In this document: positions 1-6,071 of the stretch, piece by piece | Layout: every line of letters begins with the position of its first letter | Numbering within the stretch: the first letter of the stretch is position 1 | From: Actinomycetota bacterium | GTDB lineage: Bacteria; Actinomycetota; Thermoleophilia; Solirubrobacterales; Solirubrobacteraceae | DNA length: 6,071 bases | Reading direction: 5' to 3' | Assembly: GCA_005883255.1 (NCBI GenBank) | Contig: VAXS01000085.1 | Span: forward strand, 1-6,071 | Program-made: the position numbers and the translations under genes | Notes under the pieces: generated by a model | Told to the model about the DNA's origin: nothing | Databases searched by the model: none | What the model saw: the letters and a program-made list of their open reading frames with translations, nothing else

Positions 1-36
1 TTGGACGTTAGGCCCATTCATCAGCGGGTACCTATG
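1..36. other. Unassigned left edge
   Basis: No gene can be assigned with confidence. On the plus strand one frame runs from position 2 to a TGA at 35-37, giving a short tail [11 protein letters not shown]. It could be the last codons of a gene entering from the left, but eleven residues are too few to recognise. On the minus strand there are ATG codons at 21-19 and 17-15 that could start a leftward gene. Neither has enough sequence to judge. Confidence 0.2.
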
Positions 37-85
37 AAAAATCGGCAAGGGCCGGATCGGCAACGTCCCCCGCCCCGCCCTTGCC
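37..85 (-). terminator. Rho-independent terminator candidate downstream of the SDR gene
   Basis: Read on the minus strand, GGCAAGGGC (85-77) and GCCCTTGCC (52-44) form a perfect 9-bp GC-rich stem around a 24-nt loop. Two bases later comes a run of five T (41-37). It begins 45 bp after the SDR stop codon, which is the right side and distance for that gene. The loop is longer than ideal but contains a small GCCG/CGGC inner pairing that could shorten it. The plus-strand reading has no T run, so this would act in one direction only. Termination is inferred from structure alone. Confidence 0.55.
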
Positions 86-129
86 TCAGGAGGAGGGCTC
101 GACTGAAACCGGTCGGGCCCTTCGTCCGT

Positions 130-921
130 TCAGAGGATGATCGGCACGCTGCCGCCGTCCACCGACCAGGCGGCGCCGGTCACGTTGGAGGCGCGGGCCG
201 AGCACAGGAAGACCACCACGGCGGCGATCTCTTCGGCCGTCCCCATGCGCCCCACCGGCGTGCGCGCCCGGACCGCCTCCAGGACCGCGTCGCGGTCCGT
301 GCCCTGGCGGGCGGCGATCTGGTCGGCCAGCCCGCCGGGCTCGAACCACAGCTCGCCCTCCACCGGGCCCGGGGTCACGGCGTTGACCAGGACCCCCTCC
401 CCCGCCCAGCGGTCGGCGAACACCCGGGAGAGCGAGAGCTCGGCGGCCTTGGTCACCGAGTAGGAGGGGTCGAGGTTGCCCGACGGGCGCTTGCCGGAGG
501 AGGAGCTCACGTTCACGATCCGGCCCGCGCCGCGCCGGGCCATGCGGGGCGCCGCGGCGCGCATCAGCCGCATCGGGGCCATCACGTGCAGGTCCCACTG
601 GCGTTGCCACTCGTCGTCGGGCAGCTCCTCCAGGGGCCGGGCCTGGCTGGTCCCGGCGTCGTTGACCAGGACGTCGATGCCGCCGAACGCCTCCTCGCAG
701 GCCGCGATCGCCCGCTCGCCGGCGTCGGGGACGACGAGGTCGAGGGCCAGCGTCTCGGCCCGCCCGCCGACGTCCTCCGCCGCGCGCACCAGGGCGTCGC
801 CGTGGCGAGCGACCAGGAGGACCCCCGCCCCCTCGCCCGCCAGTCCCCGCGCGACGGCCAGGCCGATCCCCCGGCTCGCGCCGGTGACCACGCACGCCTT
901 GCCGTCCAGCCCCAGGTCCAT
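130..921 (-). CDS. SDR family NAD(P)-dependent oxidoreductase (FabG-like fold)
   Basis: A 263-residue classical short-chain dehydrogenase/reductase, a normal length for the family. Visible motifs are the Rossmann glycine motif TGASRGIG (13-20), Asp61 in the adenine-binding turn, NDAG (87-90), the catalytic serine region NVSSSSG (137-143), and YSVTK with Tyr154 and Lys158. The C-terminus has the usual [12 protein letters not shown] (246-257). Arg17 and Arg39 suggest NADP(H) preference, which is inference. Two departures stand out: NDAG replaces NNAG, and His112 lies where FabG-type enzymes have the catalytic Asn. The ATG at 921 was chosen because the Rossmann fold begins eight residues later. 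The same frame stays open to 1308, but that stretch is antisense to the YjbQ gene. Upstream is only a weak G-rich ribosome site. The substrate cannot be read from sequence. It diverges from the YjbQ gene by 45 bp, and a terminator candidate lies downstream. The fold and cofactor call are secure; the specific reaction is unknown. Confidence 0.9.
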   Translation of the reverse strand: MDLGLDGKACVVTGASRGIGLAVARGLAGEGAGVLLVARHGDALVRAAEDVGGRAETLALDLVVPDAGERAIAACEEAFGGIDVLVNDAGTSQARPLEELPDDEWQRQWDLHVMAPMRLMRAAAPRMARRGAGRIVNVSSSSGKRPSGNLDPSYSVTKAAELSLSRVFADRWAGEGVLVNAVTPGPVEGELWFEPGGLADQIAARQGTDRDAVLEAVRARTPVGRMGTAEEIAAVVVFLCSARASNVTGAAWSVDGGSVPIIL

Positions 922-950
922 CGCCCCGGCATGATGCGCCAAACGCCGAC

Positions 951-960
951 GAGGAGGAGG
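951..960 (+). promoter_or_regulatory. Ribosome binding site of the YjbQ-family gene
   Basis: GAGGAGGAGG contains a full AGGAGG Shine-Dalgarno core ending six bases before the GTG at 967. This decides the start in favour of the GTG over in-frame ATGs at 931 and 934, which have no such site. It is the only strong Shine-Dalgarno sequence seen at a gene start in this window. Confidence 0.75.
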
Positions 961-966
961 GCCCCC

Positions 967-1428
967 GTGAAGTCCCACACCGTCTATCGCACCTTCGACA
1001 CCGACGAGCGCCGCGAGTGGGTCCGGATCACCGACGAGGTGCAGGAGGCGGTCGACCAGGCGGACGTGAGCGAGGGGATGGTGCTGGTCTCCGCCATGCA
1101 CATCACGGCCGGCGTGTGGGTCAACGACGACGAGCCGGGCATCCTGGCGGACGCCCTGGAGTGGCTGGACAACCTGGCGCCGCCCTCCTGGCAGCCCCCG
1201 AACAACGACGTGGCCCGCCAGCTGCTCCCCGACCCCGGCGACTACCGCCACCATCGCGGCGGCGAGGACAACGGCGACGCCCACCTCAAGAACCTCCTGG
1301 TCCATCACCAGGTGGTGCTGCCGATCACCGACGGCGAGCTCGACCTCGGCCCCTGGCAGCAGGTGTTCTACGCGGAGTTCGACGGGCGCCGCCGCAAGCG
1401 GCTGGTGATCAAGGTTCTCGGGGAGTGA
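967..1428 (+). CDS. YjbQ/UPF0047 family protein (secondary thiamine-phosphate synthase family)
   Basis: A 153-residue protein of the YjbQ family. Family members such as E. coli YjbQ (about 138 residues) have weak thiamine-phosphate synthase activity in complementation work, but their main role is not settled. Recognisable blocks are [13 protein letters not shown] (42-54, matching HTSA...NE of YjbQ), YRHH (93-96), DNGDAHLK (101-108), LGPWQQ (127-132) and the C-terminal [21 protein letters not shown] ending. His45, His95 and His106 are the family-conserved histidines and probably form the active or metal site, which is inference. A proline-rich stretch around 69-90 makes it roughly 15 residues longer than E. 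coli YjbQ. The GTG start is chosen for its strong ribosome site. Its 3' end overlaps the convergent murJ-lepA frame by 20 bp. No signal peptide or membrane segment is seen, so it is probably cytoplasmic. Confidence 0.88.
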   Translation: MKSHTVYRTFDTDERREWVRITDEVQEAVDQADVSEGMVLVSAMHITAGVWVNDDEPGILADALEWLDNLAPPSWQPPNNDVARQLLPDPGDYRHHRGGEDNGDAHLKNLLVHHQVVLPITDGELDLGPWQQVFYAEFDGRRRKRLVIKVLGE

Positions 1429-3205
1429 GCTCCAGCACCGCCAGGAACGCCTCCTGCGGCACCTCGATGCGCCCCACCTGCTTCATCCGCCGCTTCCCGG
1501 CCTTCTGGCGCTCCAGCAGCTTGCGCTTGCGGGTGATGTCGCCCCCGTAGCACTTGGCTGTGACGTCCTTGCGGTAGGCCTTGATCGTCTCGCGGGCGAT
1601 CACGTGGGAGCCGATCGCCGCCTGGATCGGGACGTCGTACTGCTGGCGGGGGATGCGCTCGCGCAGACGCTCGACCAGCGCCCGCCCGGCGGCGTACGCC
1701 TTCTCGCGGTGGACGATCATCGACAGCGCGTCCACCGGCTCGCCGGCCAGCAGGATGTCGAGCTTGACCATGTCCGACGGCCGCAGGCCCAGGAGGTCGT
1801 AGTCCAGCGAGGCGTAGCCGCGGGTGCGCGACTTCAGCTGGTCGAAGAAGTCGAGCACGATCTCGGCCAGCGGCAGGTCGTAGGTGATCTGGACGCGCTC
1901 GGCCGACAGCCAGTGCATGCCGTCGTGCACGCCCCGGCGCTCCTGGCAGAGCTCCATGATCGCCCCCACGAACTCCTTGGGCGAGAGGATCGACGCCCGG
2001 ACGTAGGGCTCGCGCACCTCCTCCACGGCCGCGGGGTCGGGGAAGTCCGAGGGGTTGTGGACGGTGATGGTCTCCCCGTCGCCGAGCAGGACCTCGAACT
2101 CCACGCTGGGCATGGTGGCGAGCAGCTCCAGGTCGTACTCGCGCTCCAGGCGCTCGCGCACGATGTCCATGTGCAGCAGGCCCAGGAAGCCGCAGCGGAA
2201 GCCGAAGCCCAGGGCCCCCGAGGTCTCCGGCTCGTAGCCGAGCGCGGCGTCGTTGAGCGCCAGCTTCTCCAGCGCGTCGCGCAGCTCGGGGAACTGGTCG
2301 GAGTCGGTGGGGAACAGGCCGCAGAACACCATGGGCTTGACCTCGCGGTAGCCGGGCAGGGCCTCGGCGGCGCCGCCGGTCCGCGTGGTGAGCGTGTCGC
2401 CCACCCGCAGGCGGGTGACGTCCTTGACGCCGGTGATGACGTAGCCCACCTCGCCCGCGCGGAGCCCGTCCGCGGGCGTCATCTGGGGGGTGAAGAACCC
2501 GATGTCGTCGATCTCGGCCTCGGTGCCGGCGGCCATGGCGCGGATCGCCTCGCCGCGCGCAAACGCGCCGTCCACCACCCGGACGTAGGCGACGACGCCC
2601 CGGTACGGGTCGTATTCGGAGTCGAAGATGAGCGCCCGGGCCGGCGCGTCCGGGTCGCCCCGGGGCGGCGGGACCCGCGCGATCAGCTCCTCCAGCACGT
2701 CCTCGACCCCCTGGCCGGTCTTGGCGCTGATGCGCCGCACGGCGTCGGGCCTCTCGCCCAGCAGGTCGCCCACCTCGGTCGCCACGCGCTCGGGCTCCGC
2801 TCCGGGGAGGTCGATCTTGTTCAGGCAGGGGATCAGCTCCAGGCCGGACTCGACCGCCAGGTAGGTGTTGGCCACGGTCTGGGCCTCCACGCCCTGCGAG
2901 GCGTCGACCACCAGCAACGCCCCCTCACAGGCCGCCAGCGAGCGCGACACCTCGTAGGTGAAGTCGACGTGGCCGGGCGTGTCGATGAGGTGCAGCTGGT
3001 AGGTCTCGCCGTCCCGCGCGGCGTAGAACACGCGCACGGCCTGGGCCTTGATCGTGATCCCCCGCTCGCGCTCCAGGTCCATCGAGTCCAGCACCTGGGG
3101 TCGGTGCTTGCGCGGATCGACCGCGTGCGTGAGCTCGAGGATGCGGTCGGCCAGCGTCGACTTGCCGTGGTCGATGTGGGCGATGATCGAGAAGTTCGCG
3201 GCCAC
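1409..3205 (-). other. lepA: LepA/EF4 domain of the fusion (residues 523-1120)
   Basis: All GTPase motifs are intact: G1 AHIDHGKST (531-539), G2 RGITIK with Thr573, G3 DTPGH (597-601) including the activating His601, G4 NKID (651-654) and G5 SAK (682-684). Domain II follows ([18 protein letters not shown], near 718-735). Then come the EF-G-like III and V domains and the EF4-specific C-terminal domain, ending with [20 protein letters not shown] (1081-1100) and PQEAFLAVL. At about 595 residues it is full length for LepA (E. coli 599). Only the N-terminal handful of residues is replaced by MurJ helix 14. The nearest possible independent start is GTG at 3205-3203 (V523), giving [16 protein letters not shown]. 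It has no convincing Shine-Dalgarno. GTGs at 3235 and 3232 have a weak GGGGA eight bases before the first of them. Confidence 0.93.
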
Positions 3206-4771
3206 CCCCGCGGCGTAGACGGCCAGGCCCACCACGCAGGCCGTCCCCACCGAGACTATCTCCGCGCCCAGGCCGCGGCCCAGCGCGGCGTCGAGCCCGT
3301 ACCAGGTGCCGTAGGCGGCCCCGGCCAGCGCCGCCGAGGCGAACGTCATCTGCACGACCGCCACCAGGGTGCGGCGGCCCTCGAAGCCGCCCAGCTCGCG
3401 GCGCAGGTAGAAGAGCTGGCCGGCGGCCATCGTGATGTTGCCGCACAGCGTCCCGATCACCACGCCCTTGATCCCCAGCCCCACCAGGGAGAGGCTCACG
3501 ACCAGGTTCACCGCCACGTTGAGGATCGACATCGCGGTGGCCACCCAGGCGCGCTGGAACGAGAAGAACGTGCGGGTGAGCAACAGGTTGATCCCGTTCA
3601 GCGGCAGCGAGAACGAGAACCAGATCAGGGCGGTGGAGACCAGCGTGGTCGAGTGCGGGCCGAAGTGCCCGTGCTGGTAGATCAGCCGGGTCACCGGCTT
3701 GGCCAGCACCAGCGTCGCCGCCGCCGCCGGGATCAGGAGGAGCGCCAGCTGGCGCACGCCGTTGGCGGCGCTGGCGCGCAGCCGGTCGGTGTCGGCCCGG
3801 GCGGCGAAGCGGCTGAGCGTGGGGAACAGGACGGTGGCCAACGCGATCGCGAACACGCCCTGGGGCAGCTGGTAGATGCGGAAGGCGGCGTCGATCGCCC
3901 GCGGGGCCTGGTCGGAGACCTTCGAGCCCACGGCGGTGTTGATCAGCAGCGAGATGTTGATCACGCCGGTGGCGAATGACACCGGGAGCATCAGCCGCAG
4001 CACGCGCCCCACGCGGGGGTCGCGCAGGTTGATGTTCAGCGTGACCCCGAACCCCAGCTGTCGCAGGCGGGGCAGCGTGATCAGGAACTGGGCCACGGTG
4101 CCGGCCAGCACCGCGATGGCGTAGGCGTAGAGCTGGTCCGGGCCACTGAACGCGTGCCTCAACGGGATCAGCACGGCGAAGATCACGAGGTTCCACACCA
4201 GCGGTGCCAGCCCGCCGATGGTGAAGTCGTCGTAGGCGTAGAGGATCCCCAGCGTCAGGCCGTTGAGGCCCAGCAGCACCACGGTGGGGAACAGGACGCG
4301 GGAGAGCCCGACGGTCAGGTGGTCGAGGGCGGAGCTGAACTCGTTGCCCGTGAGCAGGGGCATGATCACCCCCGCCAGCAGCACGAACAGCGCCGTCAGC
4401 GCGCCCAGCGCGGCCAGGATCACGAAGAACAGCGTCGAGGCCAGCTGGAAGGCCTCGCGGCGGCGGCGCTGCTCGAGCAGCTCGGTGAACACCGGGACGA
4501 AGGCGGCCGAGATCGCCTGGTCGGCGACCAGCATGCGCAGCAGGTTGGGGACCTGGAAGGCGATCGTGAACGCCGAGAAGGCGCCGCTGGTGGCGAAGTA
4601 GCTGGAGGCCAGGACCTCGCGGGCGAGACCCACCACGCGCGAGGCGCCGGTCAGCACCGAGAAGATCGCCGTGTTGACCGCCACCCCGCGGCGCCGACCC
4701 TGGGGCGGAGCCTCCTGCGGCGGCTCGTCGGACGGGGCCTGCAGGTTGGTGACGAAGTCGTCCGCGGCCAC
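1409..4771 (-). CDS. MurJ-LepA fusion: lipid II flippase joined to elongation factor 4
   Basis: One open frame of 1120 codons contains two normally separate proteins. Residues about 30-523 match MurJ (MOP/MATE-like exporter fold, 14 helices), which flips lipid II to the outer face of the membrane. Residues 526-1120 match LepA (EF4), a ribosome-dependent translational GTPase that back-translocates or helps remodel ribosomes. No stop or methionine lies between them. The usual hydrophilic MurJ tail after helix 14 and the first few LepA residues (normally ending IRNFS) are both missing, so LepA strand 1 (NFSII) follows helix 14 directly. The GTG at 4771 is the start used. It has no Shine-Dalgarno, but a TACTAT -10-like element about ten bases upstream would fit a leaderless transcript. 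A GTG at residue 30 is a later alternative. LepA could also be made separately from in-frame GTGs at residues 513, 514 or 523. The gene ends inside the YjbQ frame. The frame and both families are clear; whether a single polypeptide exists is not. Confidence 0.85.
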   Translation of the reverse strand: MAADDFVTNLQAPSDEPPQEAPPQGRRRGVAVNTAIFSVLTGASRVVGLAREVLASSYFATSGAFSAFTIAFQVPNLLRMLVADQAISAAFVPVFTELLEQRRRREAFQLASTLFFVILAALGALTALFVLLAGVIMPLLTGNEFSSALDHLTVGLSRVLFPTVVLLGLNGLTLGILYAYDDFTIGGLAPLVWNLVIFAVLIPLRHAFSGPDQLYAYAIAVLAGTVAQFLITLPRLRQLGFGVTLNINLRDPRVGRVLRLMLPVSFATGVINISLLINTAVGSKVSDQAPRAIDAAFRIYQLPQGVFAIALATVLFPTLSRFAARADTDRLRASAANGVRQLALLLIPAAAATLVLAKPVTRLIYQHGHFGPHSTTLVSTALIWFSFSLPLNGINLLLTRTFFSFQRAWVATAMSILNVAVNLVVSLSLVGLGIKGVVIGTLCGNITMAAGQLFYLRRELGGFEGRRTLVAVVQMTFASAALAGAAYGTWYGLDAALGRGLGAEIVSVGTACVVGLAVYAAGVAANFSIIAHIDHGKSTLADRILELTHAVDPRKHRPQVLDSMDLERERGITIKAQAVRVFYAARDGETYQLHLIDTPGHVDFTYEVSRSLAACEGALLVVDASQGVEAQTVANTYLAVESGLELIPCLNKIDLPGAEPERVATEVGDLLGERPDAVRRISAKTGQGVEDVLEELIARVPPPRGDPDAPARALIFDSEYDPYRGVVAYVRVVDGAFARGEAIRAMAAGTEAEIDDIGFFTPQMTPADGLRAGEVGYVITGVKDVTRLRVGDTLTTRTGGAAEALPGYREVKPMVFCGLFPTDSDQFPELRDALEKLALNDAALGYEPETSGALGFGFRCGFLGLLHMDIVRERLEREYDLELLATMPSVEFEVLLGDGETITVHNPSDFPDPAAVEEVREPYVRASILSPKEFVGAIMELCQERRGVHDGMHWLSAERVQITYDLPLAEIVLDFFDQLKSRTRGYASLDYDLLGLRPSDMVKLDILLAGEPVDALSMIVHREKAYAAGRALVERLRERIPRQQYDVPIQAAIGSHVIARETIKAYRKDVTAKCYGGDITRKRKLLERQKAGKRRMKQVGRIEVPQEAFLAVLELTPREP
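3203..4771 (-). other. murJ: MurJ domain of the fusion (residues 1-523)
   Basis: After a 29-residue hydrophilic, proline-rich tail come about 14 hydrophobic segments, at roughly residues 33-58, 66-94, 108-138, 152-180, 182-205, 213-234, 257-281, 294-320, 340-362, 378-404, 409-431, 433-456, 467-493 and 503-525. The MurJ signatures are present: SRVVGLARE (44-52), VPNLLRM (74-80), FVPVF (91-95) and [23 protein letters not shown] near 298-320. Aligned by eye to E. coli MurJ, the cavity arginines R18, R24, R52 and R270 correspond to Arg45, Arg51, Arg79 and Arg298, so a working flippase is plausible. The E. coli acidic positions D39 and E273 correspond to Ser66 and Gln301. Helix 14 ([12 protein letters not shown]) matches the family's final GIAAY-type helix, but the following 15 or so residues are absent. 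An even helix count puts both ends in the cytoplasm. Confidence 0.85.
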
Positions 4772-4779
4772 GGGTGGGC

Positions 4780-4786
4780 TATAGTA
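4780..4786. promoter_or_regulatory. Overlapping divergent -10 elements between murJ-lepA and rpsT
   Basis: CTATAGTAG is the only AT-rich patch in an otherwise GC-rich 56-bp divergent spacer. On the plus strand TATAGT (4780-4785) matches the TATAAT consensus at five of six positions and would start an rpsT transcript near 4792, with a leader of about 36 nt. On the minus strand TACTAT (4786-4781) fits TAnnnT and would start transcription about 4774-4771, at or next to the murJ-lepA GTG. No TTGACA-like -35 box is visible at 16-18 bp from either. Shared symmetrical -10 elements are known to drive divergent transcription in bacteria. Start sites are inferred. Confidence 0.45.
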
Positions 4787-4792
4787 GGCGGC

Positions 4793-4816
4793 CGCCGCGG
4801 AGCGTCGTCCGCGGCG
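4793..4816 (+). other. Hairpin in the rpsT leader
   Basis: CGCCGCGG (4793-4800) and CCGCGGCG (4809-4816) form a perfect 8-bp GC-only stem with the 8-nt loop AGCGTCGT. It would occupy most of the predicted rpsT leader, leaving eleven unpaired bases before the ATG. There is no T run, so it is not a terminator. It could influence mRNA stability or S20 feedback control, but GC-rich DNA makes such stems common, so the role is a guess. Confidence 0.3.
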
Positions 4817-4827
4817 ATTCGCTTCTA

Positions 4828-5091
4828 ATGGCGAACATCCACTCCCAGATCAAGCGAATCCAGCGCTCCGAGCGCGAGCGCTTGGAGAACCGCAAGTACA
4901 CGTCGCGCATCAAGACCTATCTGCGCCGGCTGGAGGAGCGGGTGGCTGCCGGCGACGACTCCGGTGCCGAGGCCGACCACCGCGAGCTCGTCAGCACGAT
5001 CGACAAGGCGGTCAAGCGCGGCGCCCTGCACGCGAACAACGGCTCGCGCAAGAAGGCGCGCGCCGCGCGCGTCCGCCGCGCCGGCTCGTAG
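4828..5091 (+). CDS. rpsT: Small ribosomal subunit protein bS20
   Basis: An 87-residue basic protein, the standard length for S20, which binds 16S rRNA during early 30S assembly. It begins [22 protein letters not shown], continues through the helical Lys/Arg-rich body ([15 protein letters not shown]), and has the conserved [20 protein letters not shown] block near residues 60-80. The ATG at 4828 is chosen because MANI(x)S(x)KKR is the canonical S20 start. The frame opens further upstream but those residues are not S20-like. There is no Shine-Dalgarno before the ATG. It diverges from murJ-lepA and converges on holA with 15 bp between the stop codons. In E. coli S20 represses its own translation; nothing here shows that directly. 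Assignment is secure. Confidence 0.97.
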   Translation: MANIHSQIKRIQRSERERLENRKYTSRIKTYLRRLEERVAAGDDSGAEADHRELVSTIDKAVKRGALHANNGSRKKARAARVRRAGS

Positions 5092-5093
5092 CG

Positions 5094-5108
5094 CGGCCTC
5101 GGCCGTTT
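5094..5108 (+). terminator. Weak intrinsic terminator candidate after rpsT
   Basis: Three bases after the rpsT stop, CGGC (5094-5097) and GCCG (5102-5105) can pair around CTCG, followed by only three T (5106-5108). The stem is short and the T run overlaps the holA stop codon. It is the only candidate in the 15-bp convergent gap. Termination for either gene may instead occur inside the opposing coding region or depend on Rho. Confidence 0.25.
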
Positions 5109-6071
5109 ACGCCGTCACGCGCATCAGCATCCGCAGCGCGGCGGTGTCCTCGGGGACCGCGCGCCCGCCGCGGGAGTCGACCTCCAGGTCGGCGAGGTGC
5201 TCGAGCGCGGCGCGCACGGCATCGGGATCGCTGCGCTGGACGTCGGCCACGAAGCGCTCCGCAGCCTTGGGCGGCATGCGCAGCGCGCGCTTGACCTGCG
5301 CGGCGGACTCGCCGGCCTCGAGGCGCGCCGCGACGTCGTTCGCGTCGCGCAGCCGGCGGGCGATCTGGAACAGGAGGCCGGTGAGCCGCTCGCCCTGTCC
5401 CCGCAGGTCCAGGTAGAGACGAGTGACCGCCGCCCGGTCGCGGGCCACGACGGCGTCGGCCAGCGACCAGGCCTTGCGCTCGGCCGAGCCCGCGGTCAGC
5501 TCCTCCACGTCGGCCGCCGACAGCGTGGCGTCCGGTCCCAGCGCCAGCGCCAGCTTCTCCAGCTCGCGCAGGAGGCGCTGCTGGCGCTCGCCCACGCGGG
5601 CCACCAGCGCCTTGGCGGCGCCCGACTCGAGCTCGAGGCCCAGGGCGCGCGCCTGCTCGGCCACCCACTTCGGCAGTTCCCAGGGCTTGGCCGTGCGCTC
5701 GGCCGCGACGTCGCCGCCGGCGGCCCGTACCGCGGCGTGCAGGCGCTGCGGCGCCTGGGCGCGGGAGTCCTCGCGGGCGAAGAAGGCGACGGTGGTGTCG
5801 GCGGGAGGGCTGGCGAGCAGCGACTCGAGCTCGTCGAGGTCGGCGTCGCGCCAGCGCTCGGCGCCGTCCACGATCACGAAGCGATGGCCGGCGCCCAGCG
5901 TCAGGGCGGTCAGCGTGGCGGCCGCGGCCGCGGGCGTGGCGGCGTCGCCTTCGAGCACCTCCACGCCGGCGGTGCCGCTCTCGCGCTCGGCGAGCGCCCG
6001 CAGCCGGGCGCGCCGCTCGGCCACCCGACCGTGGTCGTCCCCGTGGATCAGGTAGGCGGGCTTGAACGCGG
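5107..6071 (-). CDS. holA: DNA polymerase III subunit delta (5' end outside the window)
   Basis: The delta subunit of the clamp loader opens the sliding clamp during replication. The visible 320 residues begin AFKPAYLIHGDDHGR, the usual N-terminal strand and Gly-Asp turn of delta. The frame continues past the right edge, so only a few residues are probably missing. A GTG at 6024 is in frame but would cut off this conserved strand, so it is not the start. Further marks are FVIVDGAERW (64-73), the strand before the Asp-Gly turn in domain I, the PWELPKWV segment (129-136) that opens domain II, and the conserved GERQQRLLRELEKLAL (160-175). The alpha-helical C-terminal collar domain follows and ends at TAA (5109-5107). 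Like other deltas it has no Walker A nucleotide site. It converges with rpsT. The holA-rpsT pairing is common in Gram-positive genomes and supports the call. Confidence 0.92.
   Translation of the reverse strand, partial: AFKPAYLIHGDDHGRVAERRARLRALAERESGTAGVEVLEGDAATPAAAAATLTALTLGAGHRFVIVDGAERWRDADLDELESLLASPPADTTVAFFAREDSRAQAPQRLHAAVRAAGGDVAAERTAKPWELPKWVAEQARALGLELESGAAKALVARVGERQQRLLRELEKLALALGPDATLSAADVEELTAGSAERKAWSLADAVVARDRAAVTRLYLDLRGQGERLTGLLFQIARRLRDANDVAARLEAGESAAQVKRALRMPPKAAERFVADVQRSDPDAVRAALEHLADLEVDSRGGRAVPEDTAALRMLMRVTA

Noticed and set aside
41..63. Direct repeat ATCGGCAA at 41-48 and 56-63
   Set aside because: Eight bases twice is too short to mean much, and both copies lie within or beside the terminator hairpin.
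1..966. Plus-strand open frame leading into the YjbQ gene from the left edge
   Set aside because: It is antisense to the SDR gene and has arginine-, glycine- and alanine-rich noise. The strong ribosome site at 951-960 sets the real start at 967.
922..1308. N-terminal extension of the SDR frame to a start at 1308
   Set aside because: The extension is antisense to the YjbQ gene, shows no domain, and the Rossmann fold begins right after the ATG at 921.
3150..3260. Simple frameshift as the cause of the MurJ-LepA joint
   Set aside because: Both families are read in one frame right up to the joint with correct residues on each side. A single-base error would leave a garbled stretch. A larger in-frame deletion or misassembly is not excluded.
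1604..3979. A 791-codon open frame on the plus strand across the murJ-lepA gene
   Set aside because: It is fully antisense to LepA and MurJ, both with clear family motifs. Its translation is low-complexity, rich in Gly, Ala, Arg, His, Gln and Val, typical of the mirror frame of a GC-rich gene.
5107..6024. holA starting at the GTG at 6024
   Set aside because: The frame stays open upstream and encodes KPAYLIHGDDHGR, a conserved N-terminal strand of the delta subunit, so the start lies beyond the window.
5423..6055. A 210-codon plus-strand frame rich in Ser, Ala and Arg opposite holA
   Set aside because: It is antisense to clear HolA sequence, has no recognisable domain, and its composition is that of a mirror frame.

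Overview
The window is very GC-rich, with strong third-position G/C bias that opens long antisense reading frames nearly everywhere. It carries only chromosomal genes. The protein sequences look like Actinomycetota. The HolA N-terminus (PAYLIHGDDHGR) and the SDR subfamily ([12 protein letters not shown]) suggest Thermoleophilia, which is an impression from family knowledge and not a demonstrated placement. No mobile element, CRISPR array, tRNA or rRNA gene was seen.

Layout from left to right. Positions 1-129 hold no certain gene but contain a good intrinsic-terminator candidate serving the minus-strand short-chain dehydrogenase/reductase (SDR) gene that follows (130-921). Divergent from it, after 45 bp, is a YjbQ/UPF0047-family gene (967-1428, plus). 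It meets the next minus-strand gene tail to tail with a 20-bp overlap. That gene (1409-4771, minus) is the main item: one uninterrupted 1120-codon frame with a near-complete 14-helix lipid II flippase MurJ in its N-terminal half and a complete elongation factor 4 (LepA) in its C-terminal half. No stop and no evident linker separates them. A 56-bp divergent spacer with an AT-rich bidirectional -10-like element follows, then rpsT for ribosomal protein S20 (4828-5091, plus). Last comes a convergent holA for the DNA polymerase III delta subunit (5107 to the right edge, minus), whose first few codons lie outside the window.

holA, rpsT and lepA are a familiar housekeeping cluster in Gram-positive bacteria. 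Here murJ sits between rpsT and lepA and is joined in frame to lepA. MurJ moves lipid II across the membrane for peptidoglycan synthesis, and LepA is a ribosome-binding GTPase, so the fusion would place a translation factor on the cytoplasmic face of the membrane at a cell-wall flippase. Topology allows this, since an even number of helices puts the MurJ C-terminus in the cytoplasm. The lack of a linker makes it structurally surprising. Internal GTG starts, proteolytic processing, or a deletion in the assembly are the main alternatives. The SDR and YjbQ genes have no obvious functional tie to this cluster.
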